64,000 bases of DNA from Gonatopus flavifemur (lineage: Eukaryota > Arthropoda > Insecta > Hymenoptera > Dryinidae). The position numbers were made by a program, and so were the translations under genes. The notes beneath the pieces were generated by a model. It saw only the letters and a program-made list of their open reading frames with translations, did no database searches and was not told the DNA's origin. The stretch is taken from the NCBI GenBank assembly GCA_018340375.1, contig JAFFJZ010000002.1, forward strand, positions 41,560,001-41,624,000, read 5' to 3'. Position 1 is the stretch's first letter, and each line of letters begins with the position of its first letter. Below, piece by piece: positions 23,655 through 34,200 of this stretch.

Positions 23655-23843
23655 TTAAGGAGATACTAGCGGCGTGGTAGCAGCCAAATCGTTTATGACA
23701 AACTACAGGCGAACGGTCCAATAATTTTATCAAAATATCGCTCTGTACAGCACTTCTGCTTGGATCAGAGAAATGCTGTACAGAGCGATATTTTGATAAA
23801 TTTGAATCGTTTGCCCGTAGTTTGTCATCAATAGTCACCTTAA
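23655..23843. mobile_element. TTAA-flanked hairpin element
   Basis: TTAA at 23655-23658 followed by GGAGATACTAGCGGCGTGG, and TTAA again at 23840-23843. The interior pairs ATCAAAATATCGCTCTGTAC with its inverse around 23760-23800, and ACAAACTAC with GTAGTTTGT. The same AAATATCGCTCTGTACAG hairpin occurs at 47580-47645 and 59398-59465, and the GGCGGCGTGG tip ends the element at 59325-60189. Non-autonomous. Confidence 0.65.
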
Positions 23844-24736
23844 GGGGCTATACCACTGTGACACTTCAAAAAAATCGATTTTGTTTTTACCTTTTTCAAC
23901 GGTTTGTACCCTTAAGAATATCCTTTCGAAATTCCAAAGCCGTATCTCAAATATTATCCGAGTGCCAGCCTGCTAAAGAGCAAATGGTTGCCTCTCAAAT
24001 TGACCCGCAAAAAAATTGCTTGTTATAGTTACCACAATTTGGAATGAAATTTGTGACAGAGACAATTTTAGAGTGTAATTTACTGCAATTGACATTAAAT
24101 GTACTCTAATTTAGTTGAAATCACCACATTTTGTTTGAAATATTCATAGAAAGTGTTCCGAAGTGTGAATCGATAGTGAAATCTTTAAACGAGTTTTTCT
24201 TGAGATGGGATTTTTCAAATTTGCTGCCATCATAACTCGAAGAGCAATCAACCGATTGACTTGAAATTTTAATTGAGTGTTCTCGGATGTATTTCTTTTA
24301 CGGTGAACCACGATCTTTTTGATTGGATAATAATTGTCGATTTGACATCGGACAAACGACCATTTTTTAGGCAAAAAAACATAGTTTTTTTTTCCAAAAC
24401 ACTGCCATTTTGTCAGATTTCTATATTTTTCAAGAATCCTGGTTCACCGTACGGAGTATACCTTCTAGCTTAACGTCCTTTTTGTTTTTTTTCATTTCAG
24501 CCACTGAGGCGACCGGTATGGTGGAAGCAGTTGGGAAACTTTTTTTTTACGCCTCCGAAGGCAGCGCATAAGTCGCTCGTATGTCGATATTTTTGTACCA
24601 AAAAATTATATAATACAGTTGAGTTATAAGTGAATATATTCTCAAAGTTTCAGAACATTCGATGGAATACTTTTTTCTCCAAAAATTCCGAAAAATCACC
24701 TAAGTTTTAAGCGTTCACAGTGGTATAGCCCCTTAA
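23840..24736. mobile_element. TTAA-flanked MITE (piggyBac-like)
   Basis: TTAA at 23840-23843 and 24733-24736 enclose 889 bp with terminal repeats GGGGCTATACCACTGTGA, inverted and perfect over 18 bp. The interior frames are short and carry no transposase. It shares its left TTAA with the neighbouring element, the same arrangement as at 4760-4763. Confidence 0.75.
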
Positions 24737-24819
24737 AATAGAAGCGACTTGGTAGTATTTTACCAGCAGCACCACGTGGTAGCGCTGAGGCAGTGCTACG
24801 TTATAAATTAAAGCATATG

Positions 24820-25265
24820 CACGGAGAAAAAGGAATAGTGATAACTAAACGGCTCAATCGGAATTACGTTACGCTTAGTTAAACCAACGATGCGATTGAT
24901 TGTAGGGACCAAATGTTTGGTCCGTCCGTATTTTACTGTACCAGTTTTTTCCGTGTGTGCTATGGTAGCATGCAGCCTCGAGGCAATGGAAGAGCTACTA
25001 CGTTGCTGCCGCTATACTGAAAGAAAAGGTCAATTCAAATATTCGACAGCTAGGAAATTTAGTAACTGTAAATAAAAATTCAGTTGTGATAGCTAAATTT
25101 TATTTGTCACAACTATATTTTTTATTCCCGTTGGATAAACCATTTTATTCATGTTTCAGACCGCTAGCCTTTTATTTACCCCAACTAGAGTCTAGCTGGC
25201 GTAAATAAAAATCTAGCTGCGGCAACTAACATTTAGTTGTCCCAACTAGGTACCTTTCTCTCAGT
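24820..25265. mobile_element. MITE with AGTTGnnnCAACT words
   Basis: Left tip CACGGAGAAAAAGGAATAG and right tip GGTACCTTTCTCTCAGTG are approximately inverted. Inside is a series of short palindromic words (AGTTGTCCCAACT, AGCTGCGGCAACT, AGTTGTGATAGCT), similar in design to the GCTnnnAGC family at 61299-61596. Non-coding. Confidence 0.5.
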
Positions 25266-25280
25266 GTAGCACTACTAGTA

Positions 25281-25434
25281 CACTGTAAAAAATTTTTATG
25301 GGGGAATTCCTATATATTTATGTGAAATAATTGACACAGGAATTTTCCGAACTTATCCAGAAATTTATTGTGAAATGTTTGGGAAGAATCCCATAAAGTT
25401 TAGAATTTTCGGATAAGTTTATGGGAAATTTCAT
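25281..25434. mobile_element. Truncated CACTGTAAAAAATTT MITE
   Basis: Left tip CACTGTAAAAAATTTTTATG next to TA at 25279-25280. Inner ATTTTCCGAACTTATCC is inverted at GGATAAGTTTATGGGAAATT region. The right tip runs into the next element. The tip matches 42211. Confidence 0.5.
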
Positions 25435-25435
25435 A

Positions 25436-25950
25436 CACTGAGAAAACAGATATCTTGAACAATACCATAATTTATGGATTTTTGGCATTGGTCTGACCCG
25501 AGTCCAAATATTTACGTGAACGAACCTCCCAAGAAGAAGTATCCCACTGAGCATTTCCGATAGAACCTTGCATTAACATTGCAGCGATATTCATGCGATC
25601 TTGAAAGTAACTGTCTTTCAATTTACAAATGCAATATTACAAAAGTAACTCGCAAAAATATCGTTGAAATATCACCTGACAACGTAACATTGCTGCAATT
25701 GACTGGTAATTGGATGTTGTAACATTACTGTTGTAATTCTCATAACAGGTACTTTCAAGATCGCATCAACATTGATGCCATGTTAATGCAAGGTTCTAAC
25801 GGAAATGCTCAGTGGGATGGTACCTTCCTCATGAAAGCCCAAGAAATTATGGGACTTTTAGAGGTTCGTTAACGTAAATATTTCTACTCGGGTCAGACCA
25901 ACGCCAAAAATCCATAAATTATGGTATTTTTCAAGATACCTTTTTCTACG
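25436..25950. mobile_element. Foldback element interrupted by a nested palindrome
   Basis: Starts CACTGAGAAAACAGATATCTT after TA and ends AAGATACCTTTTTCTACG before TA at 25951-25952. The arms pair over about 95 bp (CATAATTTATGGATTTTTGG, TTGGTCTGACCCGAGT, ATTTACGTGAACGAACCTC) once the nested element at 25541-25818 is removed. Non-coding. Confidence 0.7.
25541..25818. mobile_element. Nested palindromic MITE, ATCCCACTGAGCATTTCCG ends
   Basis: Perfect 19-bp tips ATCCCACTGAGCATTTCCG, continuing through AGAACCTTGCATTAACAT and ATGCGATCTTGAAAGTA, give arms of about 75 bp. It lies in the middle of the host foldback at 25436-25950. Non-coding. Confidence 0.75.
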
Positions 25951-26005
25951 TATACTGGAAATTGATTTCCCAGTCAGTGATTGGAATTTTCTAGTTGATG
26001 TGCAC

Positions 26006-27074
26006 ACCCGATCAAAAAAAACCTCAAGGGATCCCTCATAGGAACCCTCGAGGGTTCCCAGATAGGATCCCATAAGGGTTCCCCTGAGAATTTGGCACAA
26101 CAATTTTTTGCCTGGGACCCATCTGGGAACCCTTGTGGGACTTTATATAAGACATTGTATTCAACATAGAATCTTATAATTGGTCAAGATTTCTTGAAAT
26201 TTCATGCTTTCCGTATACACTTGTGAAATAAATTCTCAATTTACCCAAGTGTAAATAAAATTAATTTATATATCATTGAACTTAGGATTCCTAAAATATT
26301 AAAATGAACAAATTATGAGAAGGTACGTGCAATTATTCATCTTGAAATTATAATTCCATTCAAAGATGAGGGGTATCTCTAGTTTCTCTGTTCTCACAGG
26401 GAGAGGTATTAAATATGTCCATCATCCAAATTCAGAGCAGCGTTATGATATTAGATTTTACACCAAGTGAAATCAATATCGATAATGTCGGGTCACTGCA
26501 ATTTTTATTAAATCCTCATAATCAAACTGTATTTTTTCGAATTAAAATTACAAATATATATTCTATATTTATCAACATATTTAATTGCAAGTATTTGTTT
26601 TTACAATACAAAAGTACGTTGAATGAAAATGTATGTTAAGCTGTACCATTGAATTTTACACATTTACAATTTTATTCACATCAATTTCAGAAAAATTAGA
26701 CAGATTGAAACATGAACATGAATTATTCTGCACCACTGAAAATTGCTGTCAGATCCACTCAAAAAATAGTTGCCAGAGCTATCAAAAAGATATCAATTGT
26801 TGGTAAAATAATATAACACATTTTTGGAGAATATTCATTCAGCATCAAAAGAGATCCCTGGGCCACTGTTACAAACAGTATTCGTCCACCATTGTTTATA
26901 CTGATCAAAATCATCTTTTCAGTCATCTTAAGTGCTTATTGAGGGAGATTTGATATAAGTAGTTAGAATGAAACGATTCAAAAACAAGCCATGTAGGATC
27001 TTACATGAGCTCCCACGTGGAATCCCATAAGGGTTCCCAGATGAGTTTTGGTCATTGGTTTTTTTTGATCGGGC
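26006..27074. mobile_element. CCCGATCAAAAAAAACC element with GGGTTCCC repeats
   Basis: Inverted tips CCCGATCAAAAAAAACC at 26007 and 27058-27074. Both ends carry runs of related palindromic words: GGGATCCCT, GGAACCCT, GAGGGTTCCC, GGATCCCATAAGGGTTCCC on the left (26035-26090), and AATCCCATAAGGGTTCCC on the right (about 27022). About 1.07 kb. One 74-codon frame inside shows no recognisable domain. Confidence 0.65.
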
Positions 27075-28256
27075 AGGAAAATTCCGATTATTCGTAAACT
27101 CAGTTGCTGGGTACTGAGGGCATTGAGCAAATTGAAATGTTCTCTTCAGCTCATTTAAAAATCTTTGAAAAGTATTTCAGATTCTATCATTGTGCAACGA
27201 AATCTCACAATCACATATGGAACGATTTTTGAAAAATCGCTGAAATACATGCAAAACGTCGGAAAGATGAAAGATTGGAAATTGCATGAAACTTTAGAAA
27301 AACATGACGTGCTGTGTGGGACAGGATATAATTATTGAAAAATAAAAAATTGCATACATGCAGATATACGTACACGATATATACATGTGGGGGAAATTAC
27401 ATCTAACTGGAATGGTATACATTGAACATGAAATACTATAATTTAGCGATAAATGTGTTGAGCTGGAGTGTTCCCGTTATAATTATCTACTTTGGGATTT
27501 TTATGCATTGACTTTGAATTAAAAATTCAAGTATAACATCTCTAACATCAATGTCACGTTGTGCCTACCATACATTCAGAAGAGAAATTTTTATCGATTC
27601 GAGTGTTATATATGTTATCCATTATTCCCCATTTGGTTTCGTTCATGGTTTCCAATCTCCATACTTATCGATCCCTGTGGAGCCTCACCTGTTCTGTGAA
27701 ATGAGATTTATGTTTCATTAACTCTTATTGAATAAAGCTTTGACATGATGAGAGGAATTCAAAAGTAATGAACGATTTGAATATGGAGTGAGTTGTATAA
27801 AACGTATATTGAAGATGTCCTTCAAATATGTGGATATTCGTTTTCTTGAGTATACACTATTGATATTGTACATCTACTGAGTGTAATTGAATAAAATCGG
27901 TAACTTTACAGATAAGTAATGAGTTTCAAATGGTTTCAAACTAAGAACACGTGTATCTCCTGATTATATATCTACAGAAGGGAATCATATTGTGATTTAC
28001 ACGGTAGGTAACTTGAGCGTTTTGGCACATTCCTAGGGATTTTTCAGAGGTTTCGCTAGATGTCATCACTTTCCGATGCGTATGTGACACCTAATTCCAA
28101 ATTTCGCATGTAGGTAGCATCGGCTATCTACAACCAACAGCTGACAAACCACTCTTCTCTTGTAAATCGTGGTGAGTATTTTCATTGATAACCTTTCATA
28201 TTTTGTTTTTATGTTTAAACCAATCTGTTGTTCATAGTTTTGAATGCTATAGAACG
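27075..28256. other. Intergenic sequence and GLRX5 upstream region
   Basis: No gene is supported between the element at 26006-27074 and the GLRX5 start. The final 250 bp is less AT-rich and has no TATA box. A possible 5' UTR donor (ATCGTG before GTGAGT at about 28171) and acceptor (TTCATAG at about 28237) would remove a short leader intron, but this is only a guess. Confidence 0.4.
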
Positions 28257-31150
28257 ATGTTTGGGATTGGTTCAAGATTTGCTCTGATAGCTAGAGGGTT
28301 TGCCACCAAAGCTGAAGATATTGCTAATCTTGTCAAGGTAAATTGTGAAATTATTTATAATTTTTCAACATATACCGGTATATTGCATTATTACTTGCAC
28401 ATATTCATATGGAAATGAAATGATAATGTCGTTCTCAATTATCCATTTACACAGAAGAACAAAGTTGTAGTATTTATGAAAGGAATTCCTGAAGAACCAA
28501 GATGTGGGTTCAGCAACGCAGTGGTTCAGATACTAAGGATGCATGGTGTCACGTATGAAGCACATGATGTACTCAAAGATGAAGAACTGAGGCAAGGTAA
28601 GAGAGAGGTCAATATTGAACTATTGTCCATGATACAATATGTCTCTGAATTCTCAATACGGACATACTAACATCGGAATTCTTGCTTCTGAATGATTTTT
28701 GGCAATACTTTTGGACACACTGAGTTGTCTCTAATTTAAAAGAATCGTGACACCATAAATTTTCGAGTAAATGCTTGAAGAATTTTCTGGACACGTGGAA
28801 CTTCCCGTGTCTCCATTCGAAAATCCGAGCCAAGAAAAAATCTCGCATGTAGATGATATTCTTCAAGGATTCACTACTTCCACCAGGATTTGAGAAACCC
28901 ATGGGTTTCGAATTTGAAGGTTGGAGACAGGTGTGTGTCTCTACACTGGAAATAAAATTGTGGAAGAGCCAAAGTTTGGGTATCAATAGTCGATGTCCAC
29001 AGAAATATCAGAGTACAGAACTCCCCGACTCTTTTCATTGACGTCAATTGTTTATGTACGACTTATGGATGAGTGGTCTACCAGAGATAAATAGCTGGAG
29101 TGCACTCATTTGTGTATGGAAACGTATTTAGCGATGCATAGATGAATCGCATTCATCACATTATTTTGTAATCCACCAAAGTAGAACGTGTACTATTCAT
29201 AGGCATCCACACTGAGAGAAGACTTGAGTTGTATTTAATACAGTGATTTTTTATTCTTTTAAAATTGTTTCTATGGAAGAAATATCAAAAATACGTACTA
29301 ATTCTTATTGTTGTTTCTTTTATGGTTTTTTAAGTCCAATTATAGATAGGTAGTTGATTATTTATTATAAATATTACTAGAAACGAGTAGAAGTTGACAT
29401 CTATTTGAATTACATCATTGGATTAATATTTTTTTTTCGATTGCAAAGAAACTGAAATTGAGATTAACGAGGAGAAAATTAAAAAAATTATCTTACGGAG
29501 AAAGAAGATTCCCCTATTCTAAGGGAGTCGTCTAATCGAGAGTCTGTTTGTTGAGCCTTTTTTTGACAGTTTTTTAGGAATCTGAAGAATACATTTCGTT
29601 AGATCTTTCACCTCATATTTTTATACATATTTCAAGAGTATTTATACATTTTCACAAGTTTATATGACCCCAAGAATATGCCATATACGACACTCTGACG
29701 AAATTCATTTGAAGAAGAAAACAATGGTTCGACGGTGACAACGATTACGGAATTCCAGTTCATTCTAGGAAAAAGCAACAAGGTTCTTCTTTACCCTCAA
29801 ATCAAAAACGAAAACAACCCTAGTCGCACAGAACATTCATAAAACGTTCTGAGAATGTTTATAGCATATTACATATAGAACGGTCTTTGTATATTGGTGT
29901 TTCTTTGGGTTTACGCGTTACACACAGCCCAACAGTTCCGGAATAATTCTTAAAGAATTCATAAAGGACATAATCAGTTCAATAAGAAAACTTTTGAATT
30001 CCAGTGGTGCTGTGTGGGTTCATTATCCTAGTTCAGACAAAAACTAGGCGTGTATAGACAATGCGTGCAAAACTTGAGCAGAGTCAGTTTTTGAAATATC
30101 AGTGTTTTTTTTGACAGTGGATTCTTGGCGATATCTGAACTTGTGAGGATTTATAAACATTCTTAGAATATGGATAAATATGATGTAAAAATTCCAACAA
30201 AGTGTATTCTTCAGATTCCTTGAAGAAGATTCTCCAAAAAGAGAAAAAAGGTCTCTCTACTGTGAATCTTCGCTAAGTGAATTGAATCACCTAACAATGA
30301 CAGTTCGCTGTGTTAATGAACTGATTTATTATAATCATCAGTCTTTCGCTAACCTTGGGAAGCTGGATTAGCTAAGAAATGGATTGCCTCCGTGCTGGAT
30401 TTGCTGAATGTTTTGCATTCTTGAAGCCATATCAAAAACTTTGAGTTTGAAATATTTAAAGGGCCTATATATTTGGCACTCGAACCAAAAAGCTTTGATA
30501 TTGATTGACATTGATGACTAAAATACGTGTGGGTTTCATTTTGCGTAAATTTAGAAATCAATTCAAATGTTATGAATACATGGAATGCCATAAAATAATT
30601 CTTCGATTAGAGTAGAACTGAATTTCACAGCTGCATAAAATTGATACCAGTTCTACGTATACAGAAATGATATACGGTTGACACGTGAACGTTGCTTGAA
30701 TTTCTTAGTCATGTTTTTTCCTAAAGATAAGATAATTAATTATCAGCTCTCTCAGTCTAACTCTTAGAAGAACGAAATGAACTGCATGTGATCTTTCAAA
30801 TTGAAAACTTGTTTTTTTTTTTTATAAACAAGATCTTCTTGCTGATTCAGAAAATAACTCGTTTGAACAACAAATTCAGATAAAAATATTTATTTTTTCA
30901 TATTAAAAATATATTATAGTTTATTCATCAAACTGATATCACTTTCGATTGTTCAGGTATCAAAGAATTTTCCAACTGGCCAACGATTCCTCAAGTTTTT
31001 ATCAACGGAGAATTCGTGGGAGGATGTGATATACTCCTAGAAATGCACCGAAATGGGGAATTGGTCGAAGAATTGAAGAAAATAGGAATCACCAGTGCAT
31101 TATTAGACAAAGAAGAAGTTTCGGCGGAAACGAAGAAATCCAACGAGTGA
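28257..31150 (+). CDS. GLRX5: Monothiol glutaredoxin-5, mitochondrial (three exons)
   Basis: Exons 28257-28337, 28455-28596 and 30957-31150 join in frame (81+142+194 nt) with GT-AG introns of 117 and 2359 bp, giving 138 aa. Residues 1-17 ([17 protein letters not shown]) form an Arg-containing amphipathic leader typical of mitochondrial import, which is why the ATG at 28257 is preferred over an in-frame upstream one. The class II monothiol active site CGFS is at 44-47, preceded by [16 protein letters not shown]. The glutathione-binding WPTIPQV loop (cis-Pro86) and GEFVGGCD follow at 82-99. Family members bind a [2Fe-2S] cluster with glutathione and pass it on in mitochondrial Fe-S biogenesis. 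The C-terminal 25 residues are charged and poorly conserved. Its stop lies only 102 bp from that of the convergent synthetase gene A. The last exon is duplicated at 49795. Confidence 0.95.
29577..30218. repeat. Foldback element in GLRX5 intron 2
   Basis: AGGAATCTGAAGAATACATTT at the left is inverted at the right (GTGTATTCTTCAGATTCCTT). Pairing extends inward for roughly 110 bp through TATACAT and CACAAGTT words. The centre contains a degraded copy of the CCCAAGTAACAC family (about 29829-29910, AAACGTTCTGAGAATGTTT) and the element at 29921-30018. Confidence 0.55.
29921..30018. mobile_element. Short MITE, CACACAGC ends, copy 1
   Basis: Tips CACACAGCCCAACAGT and the inverse of CACACAGCACCACTGG. 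The interior TTCTTAAAGAATTCATAAAG is shared with the element at 43491-43598. About 98 bp, non-coding, lying in GLRX5 intron 2. Confidence 0.6.
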
Positions 31151-31173
31151 CCATCAGGATATTCATTACTGTA

Positions 31174-31179
31174 AATAAA
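31174..31179 (+). terminator. Poly(A) signal of GLRX5
   Basis: AATAAA lies 24 bp after the GLRX5 stop codon, and a second AATAAA lies at about 31234. Transcripts from either would end before or inside the 3' end of the convergent synthetase gene A, whose stop codon is at 31253-31255. Confidence 0.55.
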
Positions 31180-31252
31180 ATCCGTAACCATAATGATAAT
31201 TATCTTGTTTTGTTAATAGTCATCTTTTGTTATAATAAAATATTCTTTCTAT

Positions 31253-34200
31253 TTAATAATTTTCGAGTATCCTCCTGAGAATTTTACCGCTCGCACTTAT
31301 TGGAATTTGGTCAATGAATTGAACGTGGCCTAAATGTTTGTGTTTAGCAACACGTTTGGCAATAAAATTTTTCACTTCCTCTTCACTAATTTTCGTTCCT
31401 TTTTTTGGAACTATAAACGCTTTTGGTATTTCACCGTATCGGTCGTGTTTAACTCCTACAACTGCAACATCTTGCACCTTGTCTAGTTTCCGTATGAGTT
31501 CTTCGAGTTCAGCCGGTGCTACTTGTAAACCGTTGACTTTTATCAATTCTTTCAAACGACCTTCGATGTATATCGCACCTGAAAACACGAACGCCATTCC
31601 GATATAACTAATCTTCTATTGAGAAACAGTGTAATTTACAATACCTGTTTCATCGTAATACGCTAAATCCCCTGTTTTGAACCAATCTCCTTCCATGGTT
31701 TCCTTCGTAGCTTTCTCATTTTTAAAATATCTCTTCATCACTTGAGGTCCCCGAGCCCATAGTTCTCCGATTTCTTTCACGCCCAAGTTCCTACCAATAT
31801 TCTCACCTTCGTAATTCACGATCCGTATTTGCGTACTGGGAATTACATGTCCACTCGTTTCACTTGGGGCATTTTCATTTAGAGTGATGACTGGAGAAGT
31901 TTCACTCAGACCATATCTATAGGATAACAATTATTATTCTGTGATTTAATTTTCATGACATAATTACACAAATGTTTTCTGTTAATACCCTTGAACCATT
32001 CTGATATCGGAACCAATTTTCCTTCGAAGTTTCGTAATGGATTCTGCTCCAAGCGAGGCTGCTCCCGACAGAATTGTTCTTACAGTTTCGATGTGATGGG
32101 GTTTCAATTGTTCGTTATCAGCCATGAAATGTACGAGAGGTGGTACAACGTACAGGATCGTTGATTTATAATTGTTCAACAGTTGAAGAAATCCAGTGGT
32201 GGAAAATTTTGGTAAACATACTAGTTTCGCGCCAAGCCTTGTAATGAAATAATATTATATAATATTGTGAAATTTAGAAGATTTCTAATTTTCAAGTATC
32301 ATTTACCTCAGATGTTTCAAGAGTATAGCCGACAATGCGTACATGTGGAACATTGGAAGTATCACAGGAATAACATCCTGCTGGGTATCGGTAGTCTCAA
32401 TGTAACTGAGAACGTTCTTGGAAGTTGTTTGATATATATTTGCCACTACATTCCTGTGGGATCCAGGTACTGATGTTATTTAAATCTATTATTAATTAAT
32501 ACTACGAAAGATTAATTGAACATTTGATTCACATTAGTGGGTGGGAGTTTCTTAAATTAACACGAATTAAATTTCGATTCTCATAATTCATTGGAATGTG
32601 ACAAAAATTATATCTCATGTTGGAAATGAATCAATGAGTTCAATGATTTGGCAAAAAATTTTTTTTTTAGAACTTATGAATAATTGAAGTATGAAGGAAC
32701 TTTTTCTTGTGAAAATTCATAACTTTTGGACGGTGCAACCGATTTGGACGCACTAGCGTTTAAATTGAAGATAATTGATTGAATTATATAAAATATTTTA
32801 TGAAGCCCTAAAAAATTTGTTCTTACATTATTTTCGAATAATTTGTTTATAAGCAATTGATTTTTAATAACGTTCTCCACTTCGCAAGAGTCTGAAAAAA
32901 AGTAGGGAGAAATATTGTACCCTCACAAACCAAATTCTGTAGAGAAAAAAAATGGAGACGCTTCTTGTCATACAATTATAATGATGATGCAGTTGCGCGG
33001 AGCTGTATCTTCCGGCTCGAAGGTCGGTCTGCTCTCGTAGGGGTTTTGAGATGTGAATATTACGTCCCAGTCGATGTGGCGGATGAAAAATGCATGCAGT
33101 ACCCATTTTTTCATTTGTACAGCATTAACCACCGATCCTCTATGGCATCTAGAACTTCGGTGGGACGGAGGCGGAAGATTGATGAAGCAATGGAAGCCAT
33201 GGAAATAAAGGAAAAATAATGGCGAGTCTCCGGTGATGCAACACAGAGACGACGGAAAATGCTGCCGTCCTAGGCAAAAAAGTTGTTAACTCCAAATTCG
33301 TTCGAAAATTGTATGATGTAACTCATATTTTGACAATATTATAGCGGTTCTAGGGCAAATGAGGGGAGCTGTTTTTATTTATTTTAAAAACAATCAATAT
33401 TTTTAATACCAACAAATGAAAGAATGAAGTAAAGGTGTTTGTTGAACGAAAATACCCATCAAAAGAACCGCAACTCGAGTTACGGGTTTTTTCCATTCAA
33501 CAGCGCTCGAGCATTATGCTATGATAGTTCGCTTTACAAGCGAAGAAACATGTCAACTCGGTATGCGACGTTCATGAAAACCACCATATAATCGAATTCT
33601 AAATCTATGGATTAGATATTTCAAAAAGTAATATTTCTTTCGCGTTGAATCAGCTAACTTCAACGGTTCAAATCCATACATAATGGCACCTAAGATCTTT
33701 ATAACGACCATTTCCGAACTGTGCCGAAATCTACGACCGGACTTACGGTTTTCTTCCTTGATAAATTGGCGCCGGCCTCAAGGAGTTTACAAATCAAGGA
33801 AAACCTAACTCCGAAGAGATTTTTTCAAATAGTACGAGATATTGGCTCCTCACTGATTTTACCGGGCGAAAAGACCGTAACTCAAATTACGATTTCTCCG
33901 TCTAGCAAAGTGTTGACGTATTCGATGGTTCTTCTCATTTTGATATAGGGGAGAGTTGCCTTGGTTGGGCCATCGCCTTGGATGGACCACCACCTTTTAT
34001 TCCCAAAGGAAAAAACTTAGATTTCTCCTAATCATACAGCGATAATGTCACATTAATGAACATTATCACTTTATGATTAGAAGAAATCTAAGTTTTTTCC
34101 TTTGGCAATAAAAGGTGGTGGTCCATCCAAGGCGATGGTCCAATCAAGGCAACTCTCCCCTAAGTTACGGCTTTTTTCTGATGATTGTCTGATTTTTAAT

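Noticed and set aside
28609..28986. 125-codon minus-strand frame in GLRX5 intron 2
   Set aside because: Overlaps the intron opposite to GLRX5; no domain, no splice evidence, and not conserved in unit B.
31338..31607. Plus-strand frame opposite gene A last exon (and its twin at 50082-50351)
   Set aside because: Antisense shadow of a conserved coding exon; kept open by codon bias of the real strand.
32965..33219. 84-codon frame ending in a charged helix
   Set aside because: Falls in a half copy of the GTACAGCA foldback family; the same sequence at 40642-41021 is clearly non-coding.
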